From: Aureibacillus halotolerans
GTDB taxonomy: Bacteria > Bacillota > Bacilli > Bacillales > DSM-28697
DNA length: 64,000 bases
Direction: 5' to 3'
Assembly (NCBI RefSeq): GCF_004363045.1
Contig: NZ_SNYJ01000016.1
Coordinates: 1-64,000 of the forward strand
Shown: piece by piece, positions 34,146-43,134 of the stretch
Position numbering within the stretch: the first letter of the stretch is position 1
How the letters are laid out: each line of letters begins with the position of its first letter
Translations under genes and position numbers: made by a program
Notes under the pieces: model-generated
What the model was told of the DNA's origin: nothing
Seen by the model: the letters and a program-made list of their open reading frames with translations, nothing else
Database searches by the model: none

Positions 34146-36383
34146 ATGATGTTGGCAATTGATAGTCATGAAAAAGCATATGCGTATGTACAAGAGGTAG
34201 CAAAAAATTTTCCAGAACTTGATACAAGCGAATTAATGGAGAAAATAGAACGTTACCTAGAGCATCGAGACGATTTTACAGATGAGCAGTTCGAGCACTA
34301 CTTACGATTGAGCGCTCTAGAAAAAATTACAGCGGAAGAACCCGACTGGACGTATTTCGCAGCTAAGGTGTATTTGGACGGGCTTTACAAAAAAGCAGCC
34401 GTCAGTCGCCAGTACGATCCAGAACAAAAATACGGTTCATTGCTTAAGCTACTAAAAGTGCTTACAGCGATGGATATCTACAACAACGATCTCCTTAAAT
34501 CATACAGCGCCGACGAAATTCAACTGTTGGAGCAGGAAATCACTCCAGAACAGGATGAGAAGTTTACATACATCGGCCTCCTGACCCTGGCCGAACGTTA
34601 TCTAGCCAGATCTCATGCAGGCGATGTATATGAGCTACCTCAAGAACGACTAATGATTATCGCCATGACTCTTATGCAAAAAGAGCCTGCCCAGCATCGT
34701 TTAGCCCTTGTTAAGGAAAGCTACTGGGCGCTCTCTAATCTTTACATGACAGTTGCCACTCCAACGCTTGCCAATGCCGGGAAAACATATGGTCAGCTTT
34801 CTAGCTGCTTTATCGATACAGTTGATGATTCACTCCGCGGCATTTATGACACGAACACGGATATTGCAACACTTAGCAAGCACGGTGGAGGCATCGGGGT
34901 TTACATGGGCAAAATTCGTTCCCGCGGCAGTGACATCCGTGGATTTAAAGGGGTTTCCTCTGGTGTTATTCCTTGGATGAAGCAATTAAACAATACAGCT
35001 GTCAGTGTCGATCAGCTTGGGCAGCGTCAAGGCGCCGTAGCTGTTTATCTTGACGTTTGGCACAAGGACATCTTTTCGTTTTTAGACACACGCTTAAACA
35101 ACGGTGACGAGCGTCAGCGTACGCATGATTTATTTACTGGCGTTTGCCTGCCTGATTTATTTATGGAACAGGTTGAAAAACGTGAAGACTGGTATTTATT
35201 TGACCCACATGAGGTTCGTAAAGTGATGGGCTTCTCGCTCGAGGATTACTTTGATGAAGAGCTTGGCAAAGGATCTTTCCGCGATCGCTACTGGGCATGT
35301 GTCGAGCATCCTGATTTGGACAAGCGTCAACTTCCAGCGATTGAAATTATGAAATCCATTATGGTCTCTCAGCTTGAAACAGGCACGCCTTATATGTTCT
35401 ACCGTGACACTGTCAACCGTGCGAACGCCAATTCACACCAAGGCATGGTGTACTGTAGTAACCTTTGTACTGAAATTATGCAGAACATGAGCGCGACGAC
35501 AGTCACTGAAGAATATACAAAAGATGGAAAGATAATTACAGTCAAAGCACCTGGTGATTTTGTTGTCTGCAACCTCTCTTCCATTTCATTGGCTCGTGCT
35601 GTGCAAGACGATGTTGTCGAACGACTCGTCAACATTCAAGTGCGCATGTTGGACAACGTCATTGACCTAAATGATTTGCCTGTCCATCAAGCAAAGATAA
35701 CCAACCAGAAATACCGCGCTGTCGGTCTTGGCACCTTTGGTTGGCACCACCTTCTCGCTGTCAAAGGAATTGCATGGGAATCCGAAGAGGCGGTTCATTA
35801 TTGTGACGAGCTTTATGAAGACATTGCGTATTACACCATACGCACAAGCATGGAGCTTGCAAAGGAAAAAGGTCACTACCCAGCATTTAATGGCTCAGAA
35901 TGGGAAACTGGTGCCTACTTTGATAAAAAAGACTATACCGGCGATCGCTGGGACACATTAAAACAGGATGTCCATGTAAACGGGGTACGCAATGGCTATC
36001 TCATGGCGGTTGCACCGAACTCATCTACAGCGTTAATTGCTGGTTCCACAGCAGGCATTGATCCGATCTTCCGTAAAGAATACTCGGAAGAGAAAAAGGA
36101 CTATAGAATTCCTGTCACAGCGCCTGACTTGTCAGCAAAAACAACATGGTATTACAAATCCGTGTACTTGATTGACCAGCATTGGAGCATCCGTCATAAC
36201 GAGAAGCGCCAACGTCATATCGATCAGTCCATTTCCTTTAACCTGTATGTTCGAAACGACATTAAAGCGAAAGAACTTTTAACACTGCACCAGCAGGCTT
36301 GGGAGTCTAATTTAAAGACAACGTACTATGTGCGCTCCACTTCTGGTGATGTTATTGAGGCTTGTGAGAGTTGCGAAAGCTAG
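34146..36383 (+). CDS. nrdA: Ribonucleotide reductase class I, large subunit
   Basis: The large subunit (745 aa) reduces ribonucleotides to deoxyribonucleotides. Visible sites are the active-site cysteine in QLSSCFIDTV, the catalytic triad in CSNLCTEI (Asn-Cys-Glu), the PNSSTALIAGSTAGIDP loop, the radical-transfer pair TTYYVRS, and the C-terminal redox tail CESCES. The N-terminal 55 residues before the RNR_N domain look too short for a full ATP-cone, so dATP regulation may be weak. Two in-frame ATGs (34146, 34149) follow GGAGG. Expression is probably NrdR-controlled. nrdB lies 467 bases downstream beyond two repeats. Confidence 0.95.
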   Translation: MMLAIDSHEKAYAYVQEVAKNFPELDTSELMEKIERYLEHRDDFTDEQFEHYLRLSALEKITAEEPDWTYFAAKVYLDGLYKKAAVSRQYDPEQKYGSLLKLLKVLTAMDIYNNDLLKSYSADEIQLLEQEITPEQDEKFTYIGLLTLAERYLARSHAGDVYELPQERLMIIAMTLMQKEPAQHRLALVKESYWALSNLYMTVATPTLANAGKTYGQLSSCFIDTVDDSLRGIYDTNTDIATLSKHGGGIGVYMGKIRSRGSDIRGFKGVSSGVIPWMKQLNNTAVSVDQLGQRQGAVAVYLDVWHKDIFSFLDTRLNNGDERQRTHDLFTGVCLPDLFMEQVEKREDWYLFDPHEVRKVMGFSLEDYFDEELGKGSFRDRYWACVEHPDLDKRQLPAIEIMKSIMVSQLETGTPYMFYRDTVNRANANSHQGMVYCSNLCTEIMQNMSATTVTEEYTKDGKIITVKAPGDFVVCNLSSISLARAVQDDVVERLVNIQVRMLDNVIDLNDLPVHQAKITNQKYRAVGLGTFGWHHLLAVKGIAWESEEAVHYCDELYEDIAYYTIRTSMELAKEKGHYPAFNGSEWETGAYFDKKDYTGDRWDTLKQDVHVNGVRNGYLMAVAPNSSTALIAGSTAGIDPIFRKEYSEEKKDYRIPVTAPDLSAKTTWYYKSVYLIDQHWSIRHNEKRQRHIDQSISFNLYVRNDIKAKELLTLHQQAWESNLKTTYYVRSTSGDVIEACESCES

Positions 36384-36622
36384 GCTGTTGACAAACGCTT
36401 GCTTTCTTTGTTGCTTTGCCTCGGGGAGGTGCTCATTGCCCGTGTGGCAACTCCGCGCCTCCCAAGGCTTCGCGCCTCGAAAGATAAACGTTTTCAATCA
36501 GCCTAAATACGGCTGTTGATAAACACTTGCTTTCTTTGTTGCTTTGCCTCGGCGAGGTGCTCATTGCCTGTGTGGCAACTCCGCGCCTCCCAAGGCTTCG
36601 CGCCTCGAAAGATAAACGTTCA
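36382..36622 (+). repeat. Two tandem family A repeats between nrdA and nrdB
   Basis: Copies at 36382-36504 and 36510-36622 share about 115 bases with the core ttgctttctttgttgctttg, gaggtgctcattgcc, tgtggcaactccgcgcctc and gcgcctcgaaagataaacg. The first copy runs from AGGCTG to CAGCCT, an inverted pair. AGGCTG overlaps the last two bases of the nrdA stop codon. TTGCC/GGCAA and GAGG/CCTC arms can form a hairpin. Confidence 0.9.
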
Positions 36623-36850
36623 TCACCTGACTTGACTGCTTTCCAATTATATCTACACTCTGTGCGAGGGTTCATTCTCTCGCCTTTCTTTTTCTCTAAA
36701 ACGCTCAGAATGTGGAACACGTCGAGTTTTATTGTGTACCTACCTATTTAGGTTTAGTGACTCTATAGTATTTATTGAAGCCAATAGTAGATGAATGAAA
36801 TGATTTAAATCACACTAAGGTAAGAATTTTGAAAGGATGAGCACAAGACA

Positions 36851-37897
36851 ATGACAACTTCTCATCAGCTTGAAAAACGTAAGCTTATGGATCCTGAGGC
36901 ACCAAACAGGTCCACTGCTATCATCAATGGACAAAGCTCGAACATTTTAAACTGGGATGATGTCCGTTTTTCATGGGCGTACCCAAAATACAAACGTATG
37001 TTATCCAACTTCTGGACACCATTCGAAATTAATATGTCTAAAGACATCCGCCAATTTCCACAGCTCTCTGAAAATGAGCAGGACGCATTCCTGAAAATTA
37101 TTGGTTTACTCGCTTTGTTGGACAGCATTCAAACCGACTATGCAGGCAAGGTTGCAGATTACCTTACCGATTCTAGTCTAAACGCATTGATGATTATTCT
37201 TGCGCAACAGGAAGTCATTCATAACCATTCCTATTCCTATGTCCTTTCTAGCGTTGTCTCCAAAACACAACAGGACAAAACCTTTGACTACTGGCGTACC
37301 GAACCAACGTTGCGTAAACGCAATGACTTTGTGACAAACGGGTATGCAAGTTTTGCAGACGAACCTACAGTATCGAATTTGCTTCGTTCCGTCGTGTACG
37401 ATGTCATCTTGGAAGGTCTCTTTTTCTACTCTGGGTTTGCATTCTTTTACAACCTTGCCCGCAACCAAAAGATGGTCGCCACAAGCACAATGATCAACTA
37501 TATCAATCGTGATGAGCAGCTTCACGTTGATCTGTTTGTGAAGATCTACAAAGAAGTACTGAATGAATACCCTGACGAAAACACAGCAGAGCTAGAACAA
37601 TTCGTCATCGATACATTCAAACAAGCGGCTGAACTCGAGATTGCTTGGGGACGAGAAATTATCGGCAATCGCATGGAAGGCATCGAGATGCACGAGCTTG
37701 AAGACTACATTAAGTTTATGGCTCAAAAACGCGTTAAACAGTTAGGTTATGAGGGGCCGTACCCTGAACATACGAAAAATCCGATGCGTTGGATCGTTGC
37801 CTATCAAGAGGTCGATCTCGGTAAAACAGACTTCTTTGAACAGAAGTCGCGTCAGTACACGAAAACAAATGATGCCAATGGCTTTGATGATCTTTAA
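36851..37897 (+). CDS. nrdB: Ribonucleotide reductase class I, small subunit
   Basis: The 348-residue ferritin-like subunit houses the metal cofactor. Ligand motifs are LLALLDSIQTD, QQEVIHNHSYSYVL (Glu and His) and YINRDEQLHVDLF (Glu and His); the radical tyrosine is probably in SYSYVL. It pairs with NrdA. The ATG follows AAAGGATGAG. No NrdR box matches well in the 130 bases upstream, so it may be read from nrdA through the repeats or from an unrecognised promoter. Confidence 0.95.
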   Translation: MTTSHQLEKRKLMDPEAPNRSTAIINGQSSNILNWDDVRFSWAYPKYKRMLSNFWTPFEINMSKDIRQFPQLSENEQDAFLKIIGLLALLDSIQTDYAGKVADYLTDSSLNALMIILAQQEVIHNHSYSYVLSSVVSKTQQDKTFDYWRTEPTLRKRNDFVTNGYASFADEPTVSNLLRSVVYDVILEGLFFYSGFAFFYNLARNQKMVATSTMINYINRDEQLHVDLFVKIYKEVLNEYPDENTAELEQFVIDTFKQAAELEIAWGREIIGNRMEGIEMHELEDYIKFMAQKRVKQLGYEGPYPEHTKNPMRWIVAYQEVDLGKTDFFEQKSRQYTKTNDANGFDDL

Positions 37898-37905
37898 AAA
37901 CGAAC

Positions 37906-37946
37906 AAAAACACCGACGTGCTTTAATGGGCATCGTCGGTGTTTTT
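37906..37946. terminator. Bidirectional terminator, nrdB/cssS
   Basis: AAAAACACCGACG and CGTCGGTGTTTTT form a 13-bp stem between the convergent nrdB and cssS genes, with T-runs both ways. Confidence 0.92.
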
Positions 37947-37972
37947 ACGTTGATATAAAGGTATGTTGAGGG

Positions 37973-39334
37973 TCATTGGTCATTCGTTCGCTGTTTAGGG
38001 ACAGCAATACGATAAAAAACCCCTTCGTCCACCTGATTTTCTATTGAAATGACGCCGTGATGTAAATCCACTATTCGTTTAACAATGCTCAGACCGACAC
38101 CCGTCTGCCCCATATCATTCCCCTTGTGAAACGGCTCGAACATCTCTTTTTCCACATCTTTTTCTATCTTTGGTCCATCATTTGAGACAATAAGAACAAT
38201 CTCCTTATCGCGATCAAACAGCTCAATGGTCACCTTTGAGGAAGCAAAACGGAGCTGATTCTCCAATACATTTTCAATGAGGTTCCCCCATTGATCACGG
38301 TCACCATTCAACGTCACTTCGTCAAGCTTCGTGTAAAGCTCAATTTCCTGACGTGTCCATTTTAAGCGCTCTAACACGTCTGACAGTACTTGATCCAATC
38401 GGAAGTCCTCAGCGTACATTTCTCTACGTGACAAATAATCTAGCTTCGTTAAATACAACAGGTTTTTAATTTTCGTTTCAAGGCGCTGTGCTTCCTGCTC
38501 AACGACCTCCATCGTTTTCGGCAAGTCGCCCTTAGGAAATACGCCGTCACTCACTGACTGTGCATAGCCACGAATCACCATGACAGGCGTTTTTAGATCA
38601 TGCGAAATGTTTTGCAGGAGCGTCCGCTGCGCCTCATCCTTCTGAACGAGCTTCCTTCTCATATCCTCAATGGATTGACCAAGATGACCAATTTCATCAT
38701 GACGGTCCACTTCGACAGGGTCATGCCATTTTTGCTTAGACAACCGTTTGACATGCTTTTGCAGTGTGACAAGTGGTTTAGTCAGATACTTGGCAAGCAG
38801 TAAAGACGGAATCCAGCTTAACAGAAAGACGGCCAGCATTAGAAGTCCTAGCTGCCGAAAGAGTGTAAAAGTCAATTCATCTAAATACGCATCCCTCGCA
38901 TAGGAAAGTAAATACGCCGGTTGTCCATCCAACTGCACCTTGCGAACGACGTAATAAAGCCGCTCTCCGTTCACCGTCGCCGCATAACGTGCGCTAATCG
39001 ATGATTGGGCGAGTGCGATTTGCTGACTTTTCATAATGAAGTCCTTTGGTAAATCGCCAGAATAAAAAATGACAGAGGTATTTAAAGGCAACAAGACATG
39101 GTTGACAGAGCGATCAGACCCGTCAAACTGATCGTCTAATAACCGATTCTGATCATTTTGTGGGAGTTGTGCCTGTGTTAACACATGCTGCTCCCCTTCA
39201 ATTGAAGAATATATTTCAGATGTGAAAAATTGACGTAGTGTCATCGGAAACAAGATGGCGAGAATGATTGAAATGGCAACAAGAATGCCAGCCAAAACCA
39301 CCCAAATTTGAAAAGCAAGGGGCCAATTTTTCAT
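37973..39334 (-). CDS. cssS: CssS, secretion-stress sensor histidine kinase
   Basis: A 453-residue membrane kinase with transmembrane segments at about 8-32 and 165-188 flanking an extracytoplasmic sensor, then HAMP, HisKA (NISHDLKTPVMVIRGYAQS) and HATPase (NVLENQLRFAS, VSNDGPKIE, GQTGVGLSIVK). It is assigned as CssS because it is paired with a CssR-like regulator and lies opposite htrB, the arrangement of B. subtilis cssRS/htrB. CssS senses misfolded secreted protein at the membrane surface. The start overlaps cssR by four bases. Confidence 0.9.
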   Translation of the reverse strand: MKNWPLAFQIWVVLAGILVAISIILAILFPMTLRQFFTSEIYSSIEGEQHVLTQAQLPQNDQNRLLDDQFDGSDRSVNHVLLPLNTSVIFYSGDLPKDFIMKSQQIALAQSSISARYAATVNGERLYYVVRKVQLDGQPAYLLSYARDAYLDELTFTLFRQLGLLMLAVFLLSWIPSLLLAKYLTKPLVTLQKHVKRLSKQKWHDPVEVDRHDEIGHLGQSIEDMRRKLVQKDEAQRTLLQNISHDLKTPVMVIRGYAQSVSDGVFPKGDLPKTMEVVEQEAQRLETKIKNLLYLTKLDYLSRREMYAEDFRLDQVLSDVLERLKWTRQEIELYTKLDEVTLNGDRDQWGNLIENVLENQLRFASSKVTIELFDRDKEIVLIVSNDGPKIEKDVEKEMFEPFHKGNDMGQTGVGLSIVKRIVDLHHGVISIENQVDEGVFYRIAVPKQRTNDQ

Positions 39335-40020
39335 GACTTCATTAACCGATAGCCGAACCCATAAATCGTTTCTAACCGCATCTCTGGCATCTTCTTCCGT
39401 ATTCGACGGACGAGATCATCGACGACACGGTCACTGCCAAAGTAATCTCTCCCCCAAACCGTGTTCAGTACATCTTCTCTAGAAAAAGCGTGTCCCGGGT
39501 GTTCTACAAACAAAAGCAACAGATCAAACTCCTTTGAGGTAAGCCCGAGACCTTTCTCGCCATCCTTCACTTCTCGAATATCTTTGTTAATGGCATAAGG
39601 CCCAACCTGAACATGGTCATAGGACGACGGTTTTTCCCTTCCTTGAGAGGAAGACCCATACGTAAGCTCCAACAGCTTTTGGCAGCGAATAACAAGCTCT
39701 CGGGGGAGAAATGGCTTTGCCAGATAGTCACTGCTACCAAGCTCTAAGCCCAGAACTCGATCAAAGTCTTTATCACGTGCTGAGATAAAAATAACAGGTA
39801 CATCTGGTGTAACCTCTTTAATGTTTTTAATCAATGTGTATCCATCAATATCCGGAAGCATGATATCTAATATCCATAAATGAGGTGATGTATGAATATA
39901 TTCACGAGCAGAAGTCCCATTTAGGAAAGAGGTAACCTCCCACCCTTCGTTTTGCAAATAAGTCACCAAAAGCTGATTCAGATTTTCTTCGTCCTCGACA
40001 ATATGTATTCGAAATGACAT
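39331..40020 (-). CDS. cssR: CssR, secretion-stress response regulator
   Basis: A 229-residue OmpR/PhoB-type regulator: receiver (HIVEDEENLNQLL, phospho-Asp in LWILDIMLPDIDGYTLI, KPFLPREL) and winged-helix DNA-binding domain (LTSKEFDLLLLFVEHPGH, VVDDLVRRIRKKMPE). These blocks are very close to B. subtilis CssR. The ATG at 40020 has GGAGG eight bases upstream; the open frame to 40065 is an extension. It probably activates htrB, transcribed divergently 170 bases away. Confidence 0.94.
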   Translation of the reverse strand: MSFRIHIVEDEENLNQLLVTYLQNEGWEVTSFLNGTSAREYIHTSPHLWILDIMLPDIDGYTLIKNIKEVTPDVPVIFISARDKDFDRVLGLELGSSDYLAKPFLPRELVIRCQKLLELTYGSSSQGREKPSSYDHVQVGPYAINKDIREVKDGEKGLGLTSKEFDLLLLFVEHPGHAFSREDVLNTVWGRDYFGSDRVVDDLVRRIRKKMPEMRLETIYGFGYRLMKS

Positions 40021-40189
40021 GCCGTCCACCTCCATCGCTATTATACCCTTTTCCAATATGTCCATTGTCGGATTTTACAATTTCCCATAGTCTTCTCAAA
40101 TTTATCCCACAATTGCACGTTATGATGTAAACAGATCAAAATAAAGGGTTCCCACCCTTTCACATATACTTTATAAGGAGTGTTTACGC

Positions 40190-41542
40190 ATGAACAATGA
40201 CAACCGAAATTCGTTTGACAATGATCGGAATGACGATTTTATATCTGGTGAAAATGAACAACAGAACGATGCACAATACCATAACAATACAACCAGATAT
40301 GAAAAGCCTGAGATCACACCGTACACGAAAGCGGAAAAGCCGTCTAGTTCAGTAAAAAAGCGCAAGCATTGGCTGAGCCCAGTCATCGGTGGTCTTGTTG
40401 GCGGCGCATTGGTATTTGGTGCTTCAACGGCAGGTTACATCCCAGATTATGATACGCTAGCAAGCACTGCCAACCAGAATACTGTTCAAGCAGCCGACAG
40501 CAACGTTACAGCCTCCACCATTGCGAACAGCTCCGTGGATCAAAATAGCACTACAGCAGATATTGCGGAAGCTGTCATGCCAACCATTGTAGGTGTCGTC
40601 AATTATCAACAACAACCTACACAATCAGCATGGTCACAAGCGGAACAGGAAGTCCAAGCAGGAACTGGCTCAGGTGTTATCTTTAAGAAGGATAACGGAA
40701 GTGCCTATATCGTCACGAACAACCATGTTGTGGAAGGTGCCAGTCAAGTAAAAATCACGCTCCACGATGGAGAAGAGCGTGAGGCTGAAATTGTCGGCAC
40801 AGATCCATTGACCGACCTCGCTGTCCTAAAGATTGATGATAAAGGCATTGATAAAGTCTCTGAGTTTGGACAGTCCTCTGAATTGCGTGCCGGAGAAAAG
40901 GTCATTGCGATTGGAAACCCTCTTGGGCTTGAGTTTTCAGGCACTGTCACAGAAGGTATTGTGAGTGGTCTTAATCGTACAATTACAGTTGACACATCTG
41001 CTGGACCTTGGCAGTTAAACGTACTGCAAACCGATGCAGCAATTAACCCAGGAAACAGTGGCGGACCACTATTGAACACCTCAGGGCAAGTCATTGGCAT
41101 CAACTCGCTCAAAATTAAACAAGCAGGCGTTGAGGGTCTTGGGTTTGCCATCCCTAGCGAAGATGTTCTTCCGATCGTCAATGAACTCATGGAGAATGGA
41201 GAAATCCAACGTCCAACCTTGGGTGTTAAAATACTTGATGTAAGTCAAATACCGCAGAATTTCCAGAAGAATACCCTTGGGCTTTTTGGTGACACGTTGA
41301 ATAATGGCGTTTATGTGGACTCAGTTCAACCAGGATCAACAGCAGAAAAAGCAGGTCTTCAATCCCAAGATGTGATCGTGGCAATTAATGATAAAGCCAT
41401 CGAAGGCAGCTTCGATCTTCGCAGAGCACTTTATACTGTGGATGCTGGTGAAGTGTTGAAATTAAAGCTCATCCGTAATGGTGATACGGTGACTGTCGAT
41501 GTTCACCTAAGCGATCAAGACATGGCTCAGCCTGAATTGTAA
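40190..41542 (+). CDS. htrB: HtrB/HtrA-type membrane serine protease
   Basis: A 450-residue quality-control protease. An acidic, Asn-rich cytosolic N terminus (about 1-60) precedes a signal-anchor helix (GGLVGGALVFGASTAGYI, about 65-82). The trypsin-like domain has the catalytic His in TNNHVVEG, Asp in DPLTDLAVLK and Ser in NPGNSGGPLL (near 289). A PDZ domain (about 345-440) contains GVYVDSVQPGSTAEKAGL. It degrades or refolds misfolded exported proteins at the outer membrane face. AAGGAG precedes the ATG. A short AAAGGGT/ACCCTTT hairpin lies in the 5' leader. Probably a CssR target. Confidence 0.95.
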   Translation: MNNDNRNSFDNDRNDDFISGENEQQNDAQYHNNTTRYEKPEITPYTKAEKPSSSVKKRKHWLSPVIGGLVGGALVFGASTAGYIPDYDTLASTANQNTVQAADSNVTASTIANSSVDQNSTTADIAEAVMPTIVGVVNYQQQPTQSAWSQAEQEVQAGTGSGVIFKKDNGSAYIVTNNHVVEGASQVKITLHDGEEREAEIVGTDPLTDLAVLKIDDKGIDKVSEFGQSSELRAGEKVIAIGNPLGLEFSGTVTEGIVSGLNRTITVDTSAGPWQLNVLQTDAAINPGNSGGPLLNTSGQVIGINSLKIKQAGVEGLGFAIPSEDVLPIVNELMENGEIQRPTLGVKILDVSQIPQNFQKNTLGLFGDTLNNGVYVDSVQPGSTAEKAGLQSQDVIVAINDKAIEGSFDLRRALYTVDAGEVLKLKLIRNGDTVTVDVHLSDQDMAQPEL

Positions 41543-41587
41543 AGTAAATGAACCAGAACCATAAACAATGATCCATCCCCCAATACA

Positions 41588-41622
41588 AAACACTCTGATC
41601 TCATGTGAGTCAGAGTGTTTTT
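41588..41622 (+). terminator. htrB terminator
   Basis: AAACACTCTGA pairs with TCAGAGTGTTT across an 11-base loop and runs into TTATTT, about 45 bases after htrB. Confidence 0.9.
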
Positions 41623-41648
41623 ATTTATGCATATAAAGGCGTTTAGGA

Positions 41649-41807
41649 CTACTGAAAAGCTGGGACAATATACTTCACTAGGAACCATAGAATCCCAAAG
41701 AAAATGATTAAGTATGTTGCGTACTTAATAAAAGTTGACGCTACCTTACTGGAATCACTTTTCTTTTCACGTCGCTCGATCTCCACATCACGATGTTCTT
41801 GTGGCAT
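41649..41807 (-). CDS. Small single-pass membrane protein (52 aa)
   Basis: An unlisted minus-strand ORF starting MPQEHRDVEIERREKKSDSS continues into a hydrophobic helix (TYLIIFFGILWFLVKYIV) and ends PAFQ. A strong GGAGGG ribosome site lies seven bases upstream. The charged cytosolic head and one transmembrane segment are typical of small Bacillus membrane proteins. I recognise no named family. It lies between the htrB terminator and copZ on the copZ strand. Confidence 0.75.
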   Translation of the reverse strand: MPQEHRDVEIERREKKSDSSKVASTFIKYATYLIIFFGILWFLVKYIVPAFQ

Positions 41808-41872
41808 TAATTTCCCTCCTCATCAAAGTAGCTTCTTTACACTTAGCTACCCGATTTACGCATGAGGAAAAC

Positions 41873-42085
41873 CTAGGCTATAGGCACAACGTCATACCCC
41901 TGATCCTCAATAGCGTCATACAACGTCTTCATGGCCACTTCTTGATTGAATTGTACATCGACCTGTCCCTCTTGCAAATGAACATCAACAGCCGCAACAC
42001 CATCAATCGTCAACAATGCGTTTTTTACCGAATCCTCACAATGACTGCATGACATTCCTTTTACTTGAATTGTTGTTTTTTCCAT
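41873..42085 (-). CDS. copZ: Copper chaperone CopZ
   Basis: A 70-residue HMA-domain protein. The metal site is in VKGMSCSHCEDSVKNAL (MxCxxC). It delivers cuprous ion to the CopA ATPase. Neither copA nor csoR is adjacent here, which is unusual because copZ and copA normally form one operon. A CsoR-like dyad lies 220 bases upstream. Confidence 0.93.
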   Translation of the reverse strand: MEKTTIQVKGMSCSHCEDSVKNALLTIDGVAAVDVHLQEGQVDVQFNQEVAMKTLYDAIEDQGYDVVPIA

Positions 42086-42187
42086 ATGTCATCTTCCTCT
42101 CTTGGATTCCATTTTATCTTACCCAATTGTGGGGCTGTCTCATTTCATTTAAACAGAAAGCTGTTGTGTAGCACAACGGCATCGTAT

Positions 42188-42286
42188 TTAACATGCATTC
42201 GACGTATTATTGCCTAACAATGCTCTTTGTCTAATGAGTTTAAATGCTGTCACATAAGAGCTGCTTTCGTGCCAAAATACCTGCAC
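42188..42286 (-). CDS. Possible small ORF upstream of copZ (32 aa)
   Basis: A GTG-initiated frame with GGAGG seven bases upstream encodes VQVFWHESSSYVTAFKLI and ends after NTSNAC. It lies between the CsoR-like dyad and copZ. I do not recognise it. It may be a leader or remnant, or be non-coding. Confidence 0.25.
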   Translation of the reverse strand: MQVFWHESSSYVTAFKLIRQRALLGNNTSNAC

Positions 42287-42303
42287 GATTCATCCTCCAT
42301 ATT

Positions 42304-42324
42304 ATATACCCCTATATGGTATAT
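42304..42324. promoter_or_regulatory. CsoR-like dyad upstream of copZ
   Basis: Perfect 7-bp arms ATATACC/GGTATAT flank CCTATAT. CsoR operators have the form TACCC-N-GGGTA, so this resembles one loosely (ATACCCC on one side only). Its position upstream of copZ is the main support. Confidence 0.4.
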
Positions 42325-42403
42325 ATCAAACAAAAAAAAAAGAGTCTTCTTTTGTCACTCAAATTGTAGACACCATCGGATCTAAGACAGCATTGACAAA
42401 AAG

Positions 42404-42655
42404 CGGACTGAATGAAAACGCTTGACTTATCTAAGTGCAAAGTCTTGAGAGGCGCGGAGGTGCCACACAGGCAATGAGCACAGGACGAGACAAAGCAACG
42501 ACGAAAGCGAGCGTTTGTCATTCCAAAAAAATCAGGCTGAATGAAAACGCTTGACTTTCGAGTCGCAAAGTCTTGGGAGGCGCGGAGGTGCCACACAGGC
42601 AATGAGCACAGGACGAGACAAAACAACGTCGAAAGCGAGCGTTTGTCATCAGCCT
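42404..42655 (-). repeat. Two tandem family A repeats
   Basis: Copies at 42404-42524 and 42534-42655, in the opposite orientation to those at 36382-36622, share gaggcgcggaggtgccac, aggcaatgagcac and gaaagcgagcgtttgtca. The second copy has AGGCTGA at one end and CAGCCT at the other. Of the rest of 42086-42812, only the dyad and small ORF described separately are notable. Confidence 0.9.
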
Positions 42656-42812
42656 GAAAGAGACATATTTTCGACTCATTGTTATTCATATGTATTTAAT
42701 CTAAGGTGGTATTGCTAATGCACAGGGAGTGTTCAAAGATTAGAAGAGAGTACACAAGGAAAAAAGATGTTTCGCTTACCTTTTTCACCACAAAAAACTT
42801 AGCGCTTGTCCA

Positions 42813-43016
42813 TTACGAAATGGTGTCATAGGTCTTTTTCCTTAGATACCGTCGATACGCGTTTAACAAATGGTCTAATTCTTGGCTTGCTTTAATGGTT
42901 AGCCCACCTGTTAACCCCTCTGTTTCAGCAATTTTAATCATTTCACTTCTTTTTTCATCAATACTTGCTAAGTAATCTTCCTTTTCCTGAATAACATTTC
43001 CAAACAAAAGCAACAC
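42813..43016 (-). CDS. Spo0E-like aspartyl-phosphate phosphatase
   Basis: A 67-residue helical protein with the Spo0E signature SQELDHLLNAYRR near the C terminus. Spo0E-family proteins dephosphorylate Spo0A-P and delay sporulation. It is short like Spo0E, YisI and YnzD. It stands alone. The ATG follows AAGAGGTG. Confidence 0.9.
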   Translation of the reverse strand: MLLLFGNVIQEKEDYLASIDEKRSEMIKIAETEGLTGGLTIKASQELDHLLNAYRRYLRKKTYDTIS

Positions 43017-43134
43017 CTCTTGGTTACATGGTTGACCTTATTATGAACAATTCTGAGTACAAAGGAAACCGTTTCATCAAAAATAGTGTCGATTAGACAA
43101 AATTCTGTGCGCTTTCGACATCGACCAACATGGA

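Noticed and set aside
36720-36850. NrdR box before nrdB
   Set aside because: The best candidate matches only about 7 of 16 positions.
40085-40130. Promoter for htrB with TATGAT
   Set aside because: A TATGAT is present at about 40121, but no acceptable -35 lies at 16-18 bases. A CssR-dependent promoter is likely but I cannot locate it.
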